A DNA stretch of 64,000 bases from Hirudinaria manillensis (Eukaryota > Annelida > Clitellata > Hirudinida > Hirudinidae): contig CM067530.1 in the NCBI GenBank assembly GCA_034509925.1, positions 3,565,001-3,629,000 on the forward strand, given 5' to 3'. Below the pieces are notes generated by a model that was given only the letters and a program-made list of their open reading frames with translations, had not been told where the DNA came from and searched no databases. The position numbers and the translations under genes are program-made. How positions within the stretch are numbered: the first letter of the stretch is position 1; the number at the start of each line of letters is the position of its first letter. Positions 23,624 through 36,697 of this stretch are shown piece after piece.

Positions 23624-26600
23624 CTGGGGAAAAGGAAATTGTCTTGAATCATCATGATAGACACCATAACAACCTAAATTTACACATTCATGATCATCAT
23701 TATTATAATTTATTACTATATCATCATTAATGTTATAACACTAAATTATTTTAATCACCATCATCGCCGCTGCCGACGGGTGATAAGCGATCGATACTGC
23801 GGAAGTGATTTCAAATATATTACGAAGGAGAAGAGGGAAGGAGGCCATAAACAAGCAGAGATCTTGAGTGAGCCATAAAAATTTACCACAACACAATAGT
23901 CCTCAACTACATCAGTGATATAGGGGTTAACAATGTTGACCATTCGAAAGTCTTAAAGCTGGTGGAATCAGAACCCATGGCTGACCGAGATTGAAAATGC
24001 ACCCAATCAGAGGGGTCAACTTTGACAATAACAAACAGGAAAAAGATCAGACTCGAGATTGCTTAGACCGATGACACGGCCGAATATCGACAAACCCACG
24101 ATCAACAAGTACAAGTTCGTGATACGTACGAACGTACAACTCCGCCCCTTCGTCTTGAGATTCTAAATCTCCTTATTCTCTTTTATTACTCCTTCATGCC
24201 TTAGCACCTACCAGATGCTTTCTTTCCCACGTCACAACTGTAGGAATCGTGCTCGTTCAATCTTTTGTTCTTCCACTCGATAATTCGCCTGCCTCCGCCG
24301 GAACTTTCTTTCGTTCGCTCGTGCGTTCCGTCGATCGTTTGCTATCCATCTAAAGACCGGTCGGTCATCTGATGGATTGGCCGACAAAAAAACAAACCTA
24401 AAATTTGATAAATGAATGGATGGACAGACGGATAGACGAACGATAATGTTGACCCATGTCTGGGCTCCCAGAAGCCATGATCAGCTGTGATTGATTTATC
24501 TCGGGCAAACAAACAAAAATCTAAGCAAACAAGAACTGGCAAAGTACTCGAATGAGGACTCCATTGTTTCAAGGCATCCAATGAAAGTCCTTAAGTCAAT
24601 AGTATCAACTTAGAGAAATCTTAAAAGCTTTGAGAAATTTCAAACAAAAAAATCTCAATAATAATAATAATAATAAAGTAATAGAAAAATAATACAAACA
24701 ATGTAACAATGATAAAGATAATAGTAATTTATTTTTATGCATAGCGTAAGGTTTCAAAAACCAAATTTCAAGAACAATCTGAAGCACCGGAAACTTCCAG
24801 AAATCGTCTTTGTCCTCTGTTTGTTCCGAAAAATCGGAAATCAAAGGAGGAAGACGTGTCCTTCCCTTTCCTCGATCCGAGGTTCCCGAGATAAAAATTC
24901 CATCGCAGGGAAAAGTTTGCTCGTCTCAAAGACAAACAAGGAAATCCAGGGGCGGAGGATTTCTCAGACGCAAAAGGACATCTCAGATGTCGCGTGATTG
25001 GATCAAATGCAGGAGAGTACAATACGCTCGGAGAGGACAGTGGAAGATTTAAAGGAGTCTGAAAGAATTTTAAAGTTTTTCTGCAAAGGCTTAAATTGTT
25101 ATTATTATCATTATTGTAATAATAATAATTATTATTGTTATGTTAATGTTATTATTATTACTATTATAATTATCACTAATTTGTTTTTAGATTTCAGCAT
25201 TAAGAAATTTGAGTGGCAATATTGTCAACGTGATCACTATTATCATCATCCTCTAATAATGCTATTATTATTATTATTTTATGGTCATTCTTAATTAATA
25301 TGATTTTATCATCAATGTGATATAATTATTAATATATACTACTATTCATTATTGTCTAATTTAAATGTAAATATTCCAAGATACCACGATTAGTAACATG
25401 TCAGAAATCCTGAGAAGTTATCCCCTTATATGATCACCAATCCATCAATCCAACAACCAAGTCCATCCAACAAATCTTTTTAAAAAATGCCTCTTCCTTC
25501 ACCATTGCTCAGCAGTATCATTACCATAACCTCCGTAAAACTCATCCTCCTCGTCGTCGTCATCATCTTTAGAATTTTCCATGTCAGAGTCGAAACGATG
25601 TTCCTCCATTACGACATCGACGGGTGAAATTGCGTCGTCAATGCAGAGAAAAATTTTCGATTCCGTCATAAAAAAGTCGCAGAGAATTCGTGACGGAACT
25701 CGTGGACAAAGGATTTGCAAATCGAGTGGTTTTCAAACAAAATGAAACGGGTAGTGTTCCGTGTTCCGACATTTCTATGAATTAAAAAAGTTGTGAAACC
25801 ATCAATTTACGTTTTAACAACAACAACGTGTTGTCATGCGAGACAATCCTGGTCAATGACTTTGAACTTATTGTCATTGTCATGTGACCATCAATGAAAA
25901 AAAAAACTTCCATTTGAAGCTTTTAAGTGTCGGGGGACATTAAAACTCTGAAGTGTTTCTATTAAATTGCCTCCAAATCATCCAGAAAAAGAGCATTTAA
26001 TGAACACATTGACAGCCAGATAAAGGGAACGGCCTGTCATAGACCGGTCGTATCGACGGAGTCATTGTGCTCTCGTCAATGCCATTATGATGTCGACCGG
26101 ATATTGCTCGTGTCGTAATTGCCGGAGCGGTTTCATCAAAGATGCATCAACGGACGAGTTAATTAAACATGGACGTTTTGTCAAGCAAACCTTTCGGAGG
26201 ATCAAAACAAAATTCATGCCATCTTAATTAAGGTTTGATTGGATTGTGAGGATAGAAATGGGATGCAACAGTGGCTTAACTTATGGGATTCTGTAATTCA
26301 TGCAATTCATATACATATTTCTAAATACAAGAAAATATAATAAAACTTAAATAGTCACTAAACATTTTAATTAAGCAGTTTTCTGTTTTGCACTCATCAG
26401 AAGGTCAACAAACCAAAGGAAATAAAATGGCTAACGACCTGACTCATGGCCATGGTTGTGGAAATGCACTTTTAGTAGTTGAGGTCAGCAGACACCTTTG
26501 TCAAGTGGACAAATACTGATTAGCATGCAATTGCTCAAACTTGAGTGCATAAACTTAACTTAGAAACCAGTTAAGCGTTTTAATGGTTCATTGATTGTTG

Positions 26601-28913
26601 TGAGGGGCATCTGATAATTGTTCATCTAAGGAAGATAATCTCAAAAGCAAACATTGCCCAATTAGGCACTCTCCCAGGCACTCAACATCGTTTCTGATAA
26701 ACAAAAATCCATTCACATCACTCTCCGCAAAAACGCAAAAGCAGGAAAAAATAATCAAACGAACTCAAAGTCATTTAAACACCTAAGGAAGGTTTATTGC
26801 CGTCGATTTGTGTTTATTCAGAGGCCATGAATGCAAACGGCGAAGAGCTTAGAGCCGCTCAGTCGAGACGCTCCATACATCAAATCGCCGCATTTCACAG
26901 TCTCCATTGTCGCCGTGAACTTACCTGGAAGAATAAAAGTAATGACTCATGCTCCGGCGTGGAGCCTCCATATCCATGGCAACGAGAGCTAGGCGCGAAA
27001 CAAAGGCATGAGATGCATCGTCAAACAAAACGGGGATGAAATTAATAAACGAGAAATCGTCATCGTCGAAATCGCATCTTCGCGAAAGTCTCGTCCGCTC
27101 GTGTGTAGCTACGAGTCGGGGCTAAAACATACACGCTAGCATTTCAAAATGCCGACAGAAACGTGCATGTCGGGCCGGCTCCTAATAGCATAATAAAATC
27201 GCAGCTAAAAGTGAATCAAATTATGGCAATACCATGTTAAATTGGTTATCTTCGTAGAGGGAATAAATCGAGCAGTTAATATTCACTTTTAATGAACAAA
27301 ATCGAGCGGAAACACCAACCTCTGGCAGCAGAAAAGCGAGATCAGCCCCGCGCCGCCAATTATATATCACGTGTCTCATAGTTCACATAGAACTTTCATT
27401 CGCACGTCTACCTCTCCCAAATATTCGAAGGGAATCTCGAAATAACTAAAAAAATATTTATTTAGCGGGCAGATTTTAGTTATAAAAGCAGTTAGTGTTT
27501 GTTTTAATGGAGTCATTAATCTAACTTGGTTGTTTATCACCATCGGATAGCTGCCAGGCAGAATATATTATAATAAAAAGAACTGGATTAGATTAAAGTT
27601 AAAAATTCACCCACTGTTATCCAAAAATTCACCTATTTAGTACTTTTAAAACCTATTTTAGAACAGCCAATACCAGTTCTCGGTATTTATTAGATCTATT
27701 GATAATAAATGTAATTTCTACAGTCATAATTACTCACTCAAGGAATCGGTTACAAAAACTTCAAATTTAAAATTGAAATCTTTTGTTTTTTCAGCTTCGA
27801 AAGCTCTAAAATATCCTAATTGCATTTATGCACAACGTTCTATAATTCATTATTAATTTTGTGGAGGTCTTTCAAAGGCGAACGTATCTCATGCATCATC
27901 CAAAATGATGGATCGGAACACTACCACTGCTTTGCTGAGAAAAGAAAAATATCCAACCGAAACTTTGGAAACACGTCACGCAGCATTCACGCCTCGTCGC
28001 ACGAAATCGAGAATTTTTCTTGTCGTTTAAAGACGGCGTGTAGGAGTTGATGTGGATAAGAGTTATAAACAATTGCATCTTTTACAGGGCCTCCTGGCAG
28101 CATTTTCGAGGAGGTATAGGGTTGAATCGAGAAGGTAGTAGAACGAGCGTTCTCGAGCTGTTCCTAGTTTTTTTTTATTTTGCCAGAATTTTCAGGCTAA
28201 AAACCCACTTTTAAAAAATTCTTGAAACAAAACCAAAAATTTCCAAATGCTTGGCTTGCTTCGAAGACCTCGAAAATGTCGAGGATGAAAAAGAATTCAA
28301 ACAACTTCGATAAATGTAATCACGGCCTGGCATGACGAAAGTCTATTTTCTTTTGTAATAAGATCCCTCGATTACAAACTCCATGGAAAAGCTCATAATG
28401 GAGTCTGGTGCATCTCCATTTGTTGTGAGAACTGACTTGGCAGTTGTTGTGATTGTCGCATTTTTTATGAATGATGATCCTACAGCCAGTACCTCGCTAA
28501 ACCCCATCCATCAAATCAGGAAGCATGTTATCGCTAATGAGAGAAGTTACCTATTAGCTAAATCAGTGTTGGTCTAATATATGCAGACGTGTGCAATTAT
28601 GTTCCATTCTCCATGGCTTAAACTTTGACGAAAGGTTTACAAAATAGTTGTAGAATTAGTTCTGACTTCAATAAATTAGTATATGATCAAAACCATTGTT
28701 GTGATAGAGCTTTAAAAAGTAGTTGAAATTTTTTTTTAATTTCCTGAGTTAGTTTTTTTTTTACCAGAAAATGTTTTAAGTATGAAATACATATACATTG
28801 TTCTCCGAAATTGAATAAAATTCTAAAAATCGATTAGACTACATCTTCCTCTATGCTTATGTTTTTCTAGTGATAATTGGGGTTCTCATTCTGCTGATAT
28901 ATTATTCGCGAAA
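23624..28913. other. Large noncoding region upstream of FoxN (probable 3.3-kb 5' UTR intron plus promoter and enhancers)
   Basis: No convincing coding exon. Since the FoxN start exon begins with an acceptor, the DNA from 23624 to at least 26924 is probably a 5' UTR intron. A strong donor, CTTCCAG|GTAAGTTC on the minus strand, lies at 26925/26924. Simple repeats: AATAAT at 24655-24675 and ATT near 25100-25170. A small acidic open frame at 25499-25720 (minus) is not supported by splice or family evidence. The stretch 26780-27430 is richer in CpG and may hold the promoter. Confidence 0.45.
26925..26990 (-). promoter_or_regulatory. Candidate 5' noncoding exon donor or recursive splice site upstream of FoxN
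   Basis: On the minus strand a pyrimidine-rich CTTTTATTCTTCCAG runs straight into GTAAGTTC. The junction is either the donor of a 5' UTR exon or a zero-length recursive splice point. It faces the FoxN acceptor at 23623. The left boundary of any exon is not visible; the given end is arbitrary. Confidence 0.35.
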
Positions 28914-31900
28914 ATGTTAAGATCTTGCTTTGCTAAGCTTCCGACTTTTCATCAAATTTTTACATCACAAATTCACACATCGAAGAATATTTACCATGTC
29001 CATAGACTGGTAACGACTTGATAATTTTCCTTTCAATTGATGAACATCTCATTTTAAAGTCTAACGTTATTTTTAAAAGGCGACGTTCCAAGATGAAAAC
29101 ATTCCGCGCATCAAAGTGCCACACGTCATGATCAGGAAATTAGAGCATCTAAAATATAAGAAGCAATTGAAGGAGGTAAAGCCAAAGAAGTTCGTTGGCA
29201 AACAGAAAGACCTGTTGATTTCCTGCAAGAGGAAGGAGTTCAACCACTATAGAGGGCAGAGCTTCAAACTGCAACCAGACCCCAAATCATTGGCATCTGG
29301 AGGGTGGAAGCACAAGCTCTCAAAGGGCGACTACTTTACCATCCTTCCAAGGATGAAGGTGAAGGACTAGAAATTGTTTTGCTTCGAATGCTCTGAGGAA
29401 GTGTTGCACTGTATTGTCAACAATTTAAGGATCAAGTTCATTGCTCTTTGTCACTAATAGCATTCATTGTACTAATAAGCATGTTCTTGTATACTCATGA
29501 ATGTGTCATAAAGCTAACCTCATTGCATCACTCTTGCAATAGTCAGTGTATTGTGAGCTACTGATTGAATATACTGCATGGTGATTATGTTGAACATCAT
29601 GAAGTATTGCGACCAGGGAGAGTACTACATAAAATCAATAATTTATCAAATTGGTAAAGTGTTATCAAGAGGGTCACATAAAATATTATTATCATTAAAA
29701 TAAATTATATAATTTATATATAAAATATTATTGTAGAACCCTGCACTGGAATCAGAGTTTGAATCATTTTCAGAGCTTGGTTTGGACAAGAGGATCGTAG
29801 AAGCTCTCGGGGAATTGGGTTTTACCAAGCCGACAAACATACAGGTAGGTCGTTATGAAAAAGGAACTATCTAGAAAAAGCCTGTGGCCATTTGGTTATA
29901 ATTTAGTCACAATATCAATCATAACAATTAATTAATTTAATTAATGAGGTCATTGGGTACTCTGGATAGATTTTCTCTTCCTCCATTTTAATGGGTGACT
30001 GACTACGACTTTCTGATTTCAGTCGAAAATGATACCTCCCCTTCTCAAAGGCCAAAATGTTCACTGCGCTGCCGAGACAGGTTTGAGTTTTCTCCTCGGA
30101 TCGTTTGTTGATTGCGGTGTTTGCAATAATATCGATAATGATTATGACATAATAAGAATAATCTCAGTATTCTTTTTCACTTTAAATCGATTTTTTTCTA
30201 TTAATTTATTGTAAATGTTGATACCCATGAATATATCATTCTGTGAACCCGTGCAAGATATTTGTTTGTCTAATCTATAACAGAACAAAAGAACTTTTTT
30301 ACAATGTTTTAATTTATTAAGAGTTATTGCATTGCACATCCTCATAGTTTTTCTGATCATAAAAAAGGCTAACATCTGATCCCCAGGCAATGGGAAAACC
30401 CTGGCTTTTTTACTCCCAATCTTGGAGAAGATTCTAAAGCTGAAGAACGGGGAGCCAGAGGACGTCCGACTTAACAAGCCCCTCGGTGTCATCATCGTGC
30501 CCATGAGAGAATTGGCAGATCAGATATTCGTCAGTCGAACATCTCTTCATTAGATCTGCTACCTATTATTGTTATTGGTTTATTATTCATTGATCATAGT
30601 TGTAAATTATAAGGAGATATTGATACGATGCAGTGTGGTTTTAAAATTATAACCATTTCTCTTGCTTTGACATGAATAACATGGTCAGAGTTCGATGAAG
30701 GAAGTTAAGTTTCTAACAAACTGATGAGTCAGCAATGCACTTTTAAGACATTCTAATTCAATTTAATCGGACCTTTTTGTTGAGTATGGCGACCGATCCG
30801 ATTGCAGGGACTGGCCAGTCGACTCGGAGACAAGCTCGACATCAACGTTAGTTCCGTGTGCGGAGGCAGGGGCACCAAGGTAGGTCTCACAGAACACACT
30901 CTGCTGACGTCAATGCTTACACAAACGAGTTAACGAGTTATGATCATCATGAATTAAAGTCACATTTCATTAATGGCTGTCCATCTACTTAGTGTCACCC
31001 ATCTAATTTACATTTCCATGTCACTGCTTCTCTTCAAAGATAAGAACATTTATTGTAACTACTGTCATGATGATAAAATACAAAGATATTGTTATTATTA
31101 TTGGTTTATGGATATTGTTATTATTATATTACTATTATATTTGTTAACCCAATTTCAGGGCATCCTACGTAGGTTCGAGGTATCACCCGTCGACCTGGTC
31201 ATCGCAACACCAGGTGTCCTCAGCAAGCTCCTCTCCAATCGTTAGCATCTCCAATTCTCCTTTAACATACAGCACAACCTTGTTGATATGCAACTATCTT
31301 GCAGTTGCATGATGCATTTAGTGTCGGATTAACAGAGTGTATTATCACTCTATCGACAGAGCCATTGTTGAACTTGATCTTCATTGATATCAATGGTACC
31401 TTTTGTCTCTACTACAGGTTACTACAACACGGAATGTCTTTCCATCTTTGCCTTGGACGAGGTGGATACGCTATTCGATGACAGCTTCTTGGAAATCACA
31501 GCTCAAATCCTGAGGAAATTGAAGGTAAAGATTTTGGGATATTTTTGAATCGACCAGGAATCTTCTAGGCCTTACCTAGATGCACTTGCATTGCAACCGC
31601 AGGGAGTTTGGATTGCACAGAGTAAGGTGTAAAAGCTGTTGGTCAAACAAAATCACAAATTTGTACTGTTGACATTTTGTCTTTGGGTCAGCTAGTGTAC
31701 AAACAGCCGTGTAATTATCTCTGGGACGTGTTTATTTCCAATGAGACGCGGTAAACATTTCCCCCTTTTCCTATTAAATCAGGTCAATGTGGAGAAGCCA
31801 GTTGCAGAAGAGGAGGTTGAGAAGGCAGACAATTCTAACTTTATGAGCAATCTCCAAGTCATCTTGTCAGGTGCCACCATGCCTTTGGGAATCAAGAAAT

Positions 31901-33514
31901 ATCTGGACGAGCTGCTAGATGTAGGGTTCCGATTTTTGTGACAATGATTGGTTTTTTGTCTCTTAAGCCCCGTCTAACTTAGTGGCTCTCAAAGTGGTTA
32001 GCACTGGCTTTCCTCCTCCAAAGAATTCTTGTGGAGGCTGAGGGAGACATTGCAGTTGTTTTTCTTAATCTTTCTCATAAAGTGAAATATTAAAAGTAAA
32101 CAGTAATACTAAAAGAAAAAAAGTTACCCAGTGTTCATCACTAATCTGAGAATTTGAATTCTACCAATCGCAGATGGAATGTATGGAGGTGATAACAACC
32201 CCTCACCTCAACTTCATACTCCCCCATGTCATACAGAAGTTCTTGAGACTGGGCCCAGCCCAGAAACCAGGTTTAAAAAAGTGATTCTTTTATTTTATAT
32301 AAAATACAATCATTATTAGCTTATTTGAAGGTATATATATTTCTTTTGAAAGTGCTTAGTCTCATCAATGTTTTTGTCATATAAGTTTTGAATGCTAATA
32401 GAAGTGCTAAATGCCGTGCCTTTACATCCCCTCAGGATTACATCGAGCACGTAAAATATTAGATAAATAAATGTAAATGTTCAACCATCAGAGCACCTAA
32501 TAGAGACTCTGAAGGTAAATACTCAGAAAAAGATACCGACCTTAGTCTTCTGCAACAAACCCGACACTGTCAACTACCTCTACAACATTCTTGCCGAGAA
32601 GGACATCAAATCGATTGGCTTCCATGCCGACATGCCCCAGAAGGTACTGCCGGTGATGTAAACACGTACATAGATAAGAAGTGATGAAAGCTCAAATATT
32701 TTTTTCATAGGCTGTGTTTATGTTAAAAAAAATAGCTAGTATACTCTGTAGAATAACCGTTGGATGATTTTAATTCCATGATCAGTGCAGGGATGGAAAG
32801 TTTGAAGCATACCAGTCGGGAGAAGTTGATGTTTTGATCGCTACTGACCTCGGATCACGAGGCCTCGACACCATTAGAGTGAGTTTGTTAATTGGTGGTT
32901 GCAGCAGATAAAAGTGGCTGAGTGAAACTTTTGATCATGGAAATTTTCAGTAGCACTTTTGCCTTCCAATAAATGCTGAACTAGTAATCAATAATCTGGT
33001 GATGATGGTAATAATAATGGCACTAGGTTCTGTGCTTTCTAACTTTTTTTACATTGAAGATTACCCATATTAATTTTTTTAAATTGGTGATTGTTATTCA
33101 TTCTTGGCTACAGACACAACAGATCATCAATTATGACTTTCCCTCCTTCATGTCTGACTACATCCACCGGGCAGGGAGGGTCGGCAGGGTAGGAAGCCCA
33201 AATGGGTGCATGATCATAAACTATGTTGTCAGATATTGGGAAGTCGATCTGCTTTGGAAAATTGAGGTAACTAAGACAGTTGAATATAATAGGAACTGTT
33301 GCTTTGTTAATTATTTTAATTATTGATTAAAAATGAGATGGAATCCATATTGTTTCTCATGGTGATAAAGGAAATTGAATTGCAGACTGCTATCAGACGT
33401 AACGAGGAGCTTTATAACGTTAACGCAAACATCAAGAGGAGGCTTGAAGGACTTTATAACAACAAGAAATTGCTGGAGAATCAGCATAAACTTCTTGAAA
33501 TGGACAAAGAATAA
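28914..33514 (+). CDS. DDX28: DEAD-box RNA helicase DDX28 homologue, 14 exons
   Basis: Exons: 28914-29009, 29080-29358, 29737-29844, 30023-30080, 30387-30529, 30808-30879, 31159-31240, 31418-31524, 31783-31920, 32174-32270, 32492-32643, 32786-32878, 33114-33266, 33386-33514; 568 aa. The N-terminus [19 protein letters not shown] is basic and amphipathic, as expected for mitochondrial import. [15 protein letters not shown] matches the DDX28-specific pre-helicase segment. Helicase motifs: Q motif FTKPTNIQ; motif I AETGNGKT; Ia PMRELADQ; Ib ATPG; motif II DEVD, the DDX28 variant of [41 protein letters not shown]. In vertebrates DDX28 works in mitochondrial large-ribosome-subunit assembly. The motif I has Asn where most have Ser. 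All catalytic motifs are present. Confidence 0.96.
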
Positions 33515-33769
33515 AAAATAAACTTTTTAGTTCTTATTTTACAACATGACGATATTTTCCATAAAATACGAAAATTTGATTTTAAAACGGAAAACTTAAA
33601 ATTGCCTCGACCGAGTGTTTGGTAGGTCGGCAAGCATTTTGTGAGAGCTTTAGGTCGGTTTCGGTCAAGAACTCACCACTTTCATGTCCGTTGACGATAA
33701 AAATCTTTATTTAAATCAAAAGTAGAAAAATTTATTTGTCACGGGATTATCGTTAAGTCGTCACCTAAC

Positions 33770-35278
33770 ATGTTTACAAACACGCCGGCGCTAGGAATTG
33801 GTAAGTAAAAAGGAAAATAAGTCCAAATCATTTAAAGAGAAGAACATTCTTTATAATCAGCGATTGAGAATATAGCAGTTTTGGTTATTCAGAGAAATAT
33901 CTGCATTAGTAATACAAGAGAATTCATCATGTTGGGCGGCAAGATCTCTGGCGATCACAACGCCCAAGATAAAACGTTAGCAGTAGAACCAATGCTATGC
34001 TTGAAACAATGTAGGATTTCAATCAATCAATTTCTTCCATCAGGTTGGATCAAACAGTAATAGACAAATCCACAGCCACTGCGAAGGATGTTGCAGATTC
34101 TGATAATCATTATCCTGATTCCGATTATCCCGATTTAGAATCTGGTTTCGTTTTCAAGATTCCAGATGCTAATTCAGAAGATATTTTATTCCAAACGGAG
34201 ACAGAAATTACTACCAGCTACACGACCAACGAAGAGATAACCCTTGATTCCAATGACACCGTTTTCATGGGGATACCAGCTTCTATAGCCGCTCCACAAA
34301 ATGTCAATTTCTGTGAACTTTTGGACGACCCTTGTGAGCCCTTCCAAGTCCTAAAGCCCCCACCCGATGATTTTTCTAACACCGTTCCTCCACCTTCATT
34401 GGAGGGGAGCTGCTCAACTGAGGATAACTTATCTGAGGATTTCGATGGATTTGATATACTGAAAGACGGGAAAGAGTCGCTAATACTTTCACAATTGCCC
34501 TTTGAATTTGAATAATAGAATAAGATATTGTTAGGAGTGTTAACAATAACAACCACTGAATTGATGTTTACAAAAATTTTAGGCCCAGTTCTACTGATTT
34601 TAGACATTTTCTCTTTCAATGTAGACGCGGACCCAAAGATTCGACGACTGCACTGTTTTTGGAACACCAACATAGGCTGAACAAGGTGATGTCAATTGGT
34701 CAATGTGACAGGAATTTAATAAACATTAGAGAACCTAAAATAAAAGCGATTGAAACAATCATTTCATATAAAGATAGTAAACGGAAAATAAAAGTATAGT
34801 AATATTCCACGTTAAAGTACTAATTTCAGCTGCGAAAGAAGCACATAGATCCAGAATGTCTTCGTGAATTCCAGAGACTAGAGGTTCTAGCAGAAGGTCG
34901 ATGACTGTAATCATGTAATCATTTAAAATCAAACAATTAATTATCATAAATTAATGTCTATTCTATTTATCAGCTCTTCATAACAAGGCCGAACTTAGCG
35001 ATAGGATCAGAGACTACATCAAGAGGATGGCAACGAATCGGAAGAAATGCACCAAATTCCAGGTCGACATCGACAAAGACAAGAAGCGAAACGTACGCAG
35101 AGGTGACCAGGCGTTCATCCAAAAACCCCCGAAACGCCAAATCAAGAAGACCTTTGCCAAAGAGAAGCCGTCCAAGAGCCGTAATTCGAAGACGGGTCGG
35201 CATTTTTTCATGAAAACACTGTCCGAGAACATTAGGAAGATGATGACGAAAGCCAAGACTTCGGAAGATCCGAACTAA
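33770..35278 (+). CDS. Unrecognised 336-aa protein, acidic N-terminal half and basic C-terminal half
   Basis: Proposed exons: 33770-33800, 33861-33975, 34044-34475, 34625-34685, 34830-34896, 34974-35278; total length is divisible by three and every junction is phase-consistent. Residues about 50-190 are acidic and disordered (SDNHYPDSDYPDLESGF, NLSEDFDGFDILKDGKE). The C-terminal half is helical and strongly basic (ALFLEHQHRLNKLRKKHIDP, DIDKDKKRNVRRGDQAF, ending HFFMKTLSENIRKMM). The weakest point is the exon 3 donor GA|gtcgct; if it is not used, exon 3 ends at a stop at 34515 and the basic part is a separate gene. The basic tail suggests nucleic-acid, nucleolar or ribosomal binding, but that is inference. 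It starts about 250 bp after DDX28 on the same strand. Confidence 0.55.
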
Positions 35279-35718
35279 TCGATTAATTAAAGTTGTTATC
35301 GAATTAATGTGTTAGTTGACCATTCCTATATTGCACTATTGGCCACACGAGACGATATGTATGTCGCTGACAGTTTTACATCGCATTTATTTCTATTGTG
35401 TCTTGAAACAAATTAAACGACGCATTTGACTAAAGTATTTTAATTAATGGCGATAATTTAACTTAGTTTAATTTTGATTTAATTCGCACAGTCTCGTTAT
35501 CAGCAAACATAAAGCTCCATCTATCGCAGAGAAAAATACGCCATGCCATTTGAGTGATTTCTCATCACAACTCAGCCTTTTAAAAGTTATAAAAATAGAT
35601 AATAATACATGCTTAAATTATTGTTGATAAATAATCATATGTTAATAATAGGAAATTACGATACACCACCGGTAGCGTCCTAGTCAGAGTACATAGGAAT
35701 CAGAATCCGAGAGAGGCC
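35279..35718. other. Upstream flank of the first U1 gene
   Basis: Holds the 3' UTR of the preceding gene, a CTCF-like motif GCTCCATCTATCGC at 35514-35527, and the proximal element of the first U1 gene at 35663. Confidence 0.5.
35663..35670 (+). promoter_or_regulatory. U1 proximal sequence element core, copy 1
   Basis: ACACCACC, 56 nt before the RNA start. The core ACACC occurs at -56 or -57 before all six U1 copies although the rest of the upstream DNA has diverged. No TATA box, as expected for Pol II snRNA genes. Confidence 0.75.
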
Positions 35719-35882
35719 AAACTTACCTGGCGTAGGGGACACCGCGATCAAGAAGGCGGTTCCCCCAGGGGGAGACCGACCCATTGCACATAGGGTTGGT
35801 TGAATCCTGCGATTACCCCAAATGTGGGTAACTCGGGCGCATTATTTTTGTTAGTGGGGAGTTGCGTTCGCGCATTTCCCTA
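35719..35882 (+). ncRNA. RNU1: U1 spliceosomal snRNA, copy 1
   Basis: 164 nt, the standard U1 length. The 5' end AAACTTACCTGG holds the canonical 5' splice-site guide ACTTACCTG. Stem-loop I has loop GATCAAGAAG (U1-70K site; the metazoan consensus has a pyrimidine where A is seen). Stem-loop II loop is ATTGCACATA (U1A site). Stem-loop III is TTACCC/GGGTAA, a compensated version of the human pair. The Sm-like site is ATTTTTG and stem-loop IV TGCGTTCGCGCA ends in CCCTA. Confidence 0.97.
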
Positions 35883-36533
35883 ATTTGTTAACTAAAGGCA
35901 AAAGGGGGAGATTTGCGTGGGCGGATATATCACTTGGATCATGGCATTGGATGGTTTATTCCTGTAGGTATATACAGTGTCAAGGCCTCTGAAGCTTCGA
36001 CGTGATGGAGACAAATAAAGTTATTTGTGAGTGCCCCTTAAGATGATGACTCGCTGGAAGGAATGAATAACAATGAAGGCAAGTAAAGATCGACAGAGAT
36101 TGGTCCCCGATCACAAATCACAGTATTTCGCGTAAAAGAAATTTGCTTATCAATTTGAGACAAGAGATCCTTCTCCGCCACGAATGTTGCCTGATATTTC
36201 ACCTTATATAAAATGACTTTTATCGAGGTCATTGCGATTTTCAATTGCTGTATGAATGCTAAAAGTAGCGATAAGTATGTCATGCTTCATCTTGGTATAA
36301 AATTTAGATATAAGATGCCCTTGTGGCTCCATCTATCGACAAACATTATCTCTCAGATGCAGAATTTTAAAGTGTTAAAGTTTTTATTACATCCAAACAA
36401 TTACCTAAGATTGAAAATTAAAGGCACTTAAAAATCATTCAACCTGACATTCTGCTAAAATCTCTCCGAATGCAAATACACCATCAATATGGTCCTAGTG
36501 AGACGACAAATGGGGAAGGATCGATCGGTTATC
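35883..36533. other. Spacer between U1 copies 1 and 2
   Basis: No gene. A CTCF-like GCTCCATCTATCGAC lies at 36326-36340, an octamer ATGCAAAT at 36470-36477 and the U1 copy 2 proximal element at 36478. Confidence 0.5.
36478..36485 (+). promoter_or_regulatory. U1 proximal sequence element core, copy 2
   Basis: ACACCATC at -56. It directly follows ATGCAAAT, an octamer that in vertebrate snRNA genes marks the distal enhancer, though here it is unusually close. Confidence 0.75.
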
Positions 36534-36697
36534 AAACTTACCTGGCGTAGGGGATACCGCGATCAAGAAGGCGGTTCTCCCAGGGGGAGACCGACCCATT
36601 GCACCTCGGGTTGGTTGAATCCTGCGATTACCCCAAATGTGGGTAACTCGGGCGCATTATTTTTGTTAGTGGGGAGTTGCGTTCGCGCATTTCCCTA
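36534..36697 (+). ncRNA. RNU1: U1 spliceosomal snRNA, copy 2
   Basis: 164 nt, differing from copy 1 at only a few sites. Canonical guide ACTTACCTG, U1-70K loop GATCAAGAAG, U1A loop ATTGCACCTC, Sm-like site ATTTTTG, 3' end CCCTA. The conserved upstream element suggests it is transcribed. Confidence 0.97.

Noticed and set aside
25499-25720. Acidic 73-codon frame on the minus strand
   Set aside because: Composition driven by a trinucleotide run (GAC/GAG); no domain, and no phase-compatible link to FoxN.
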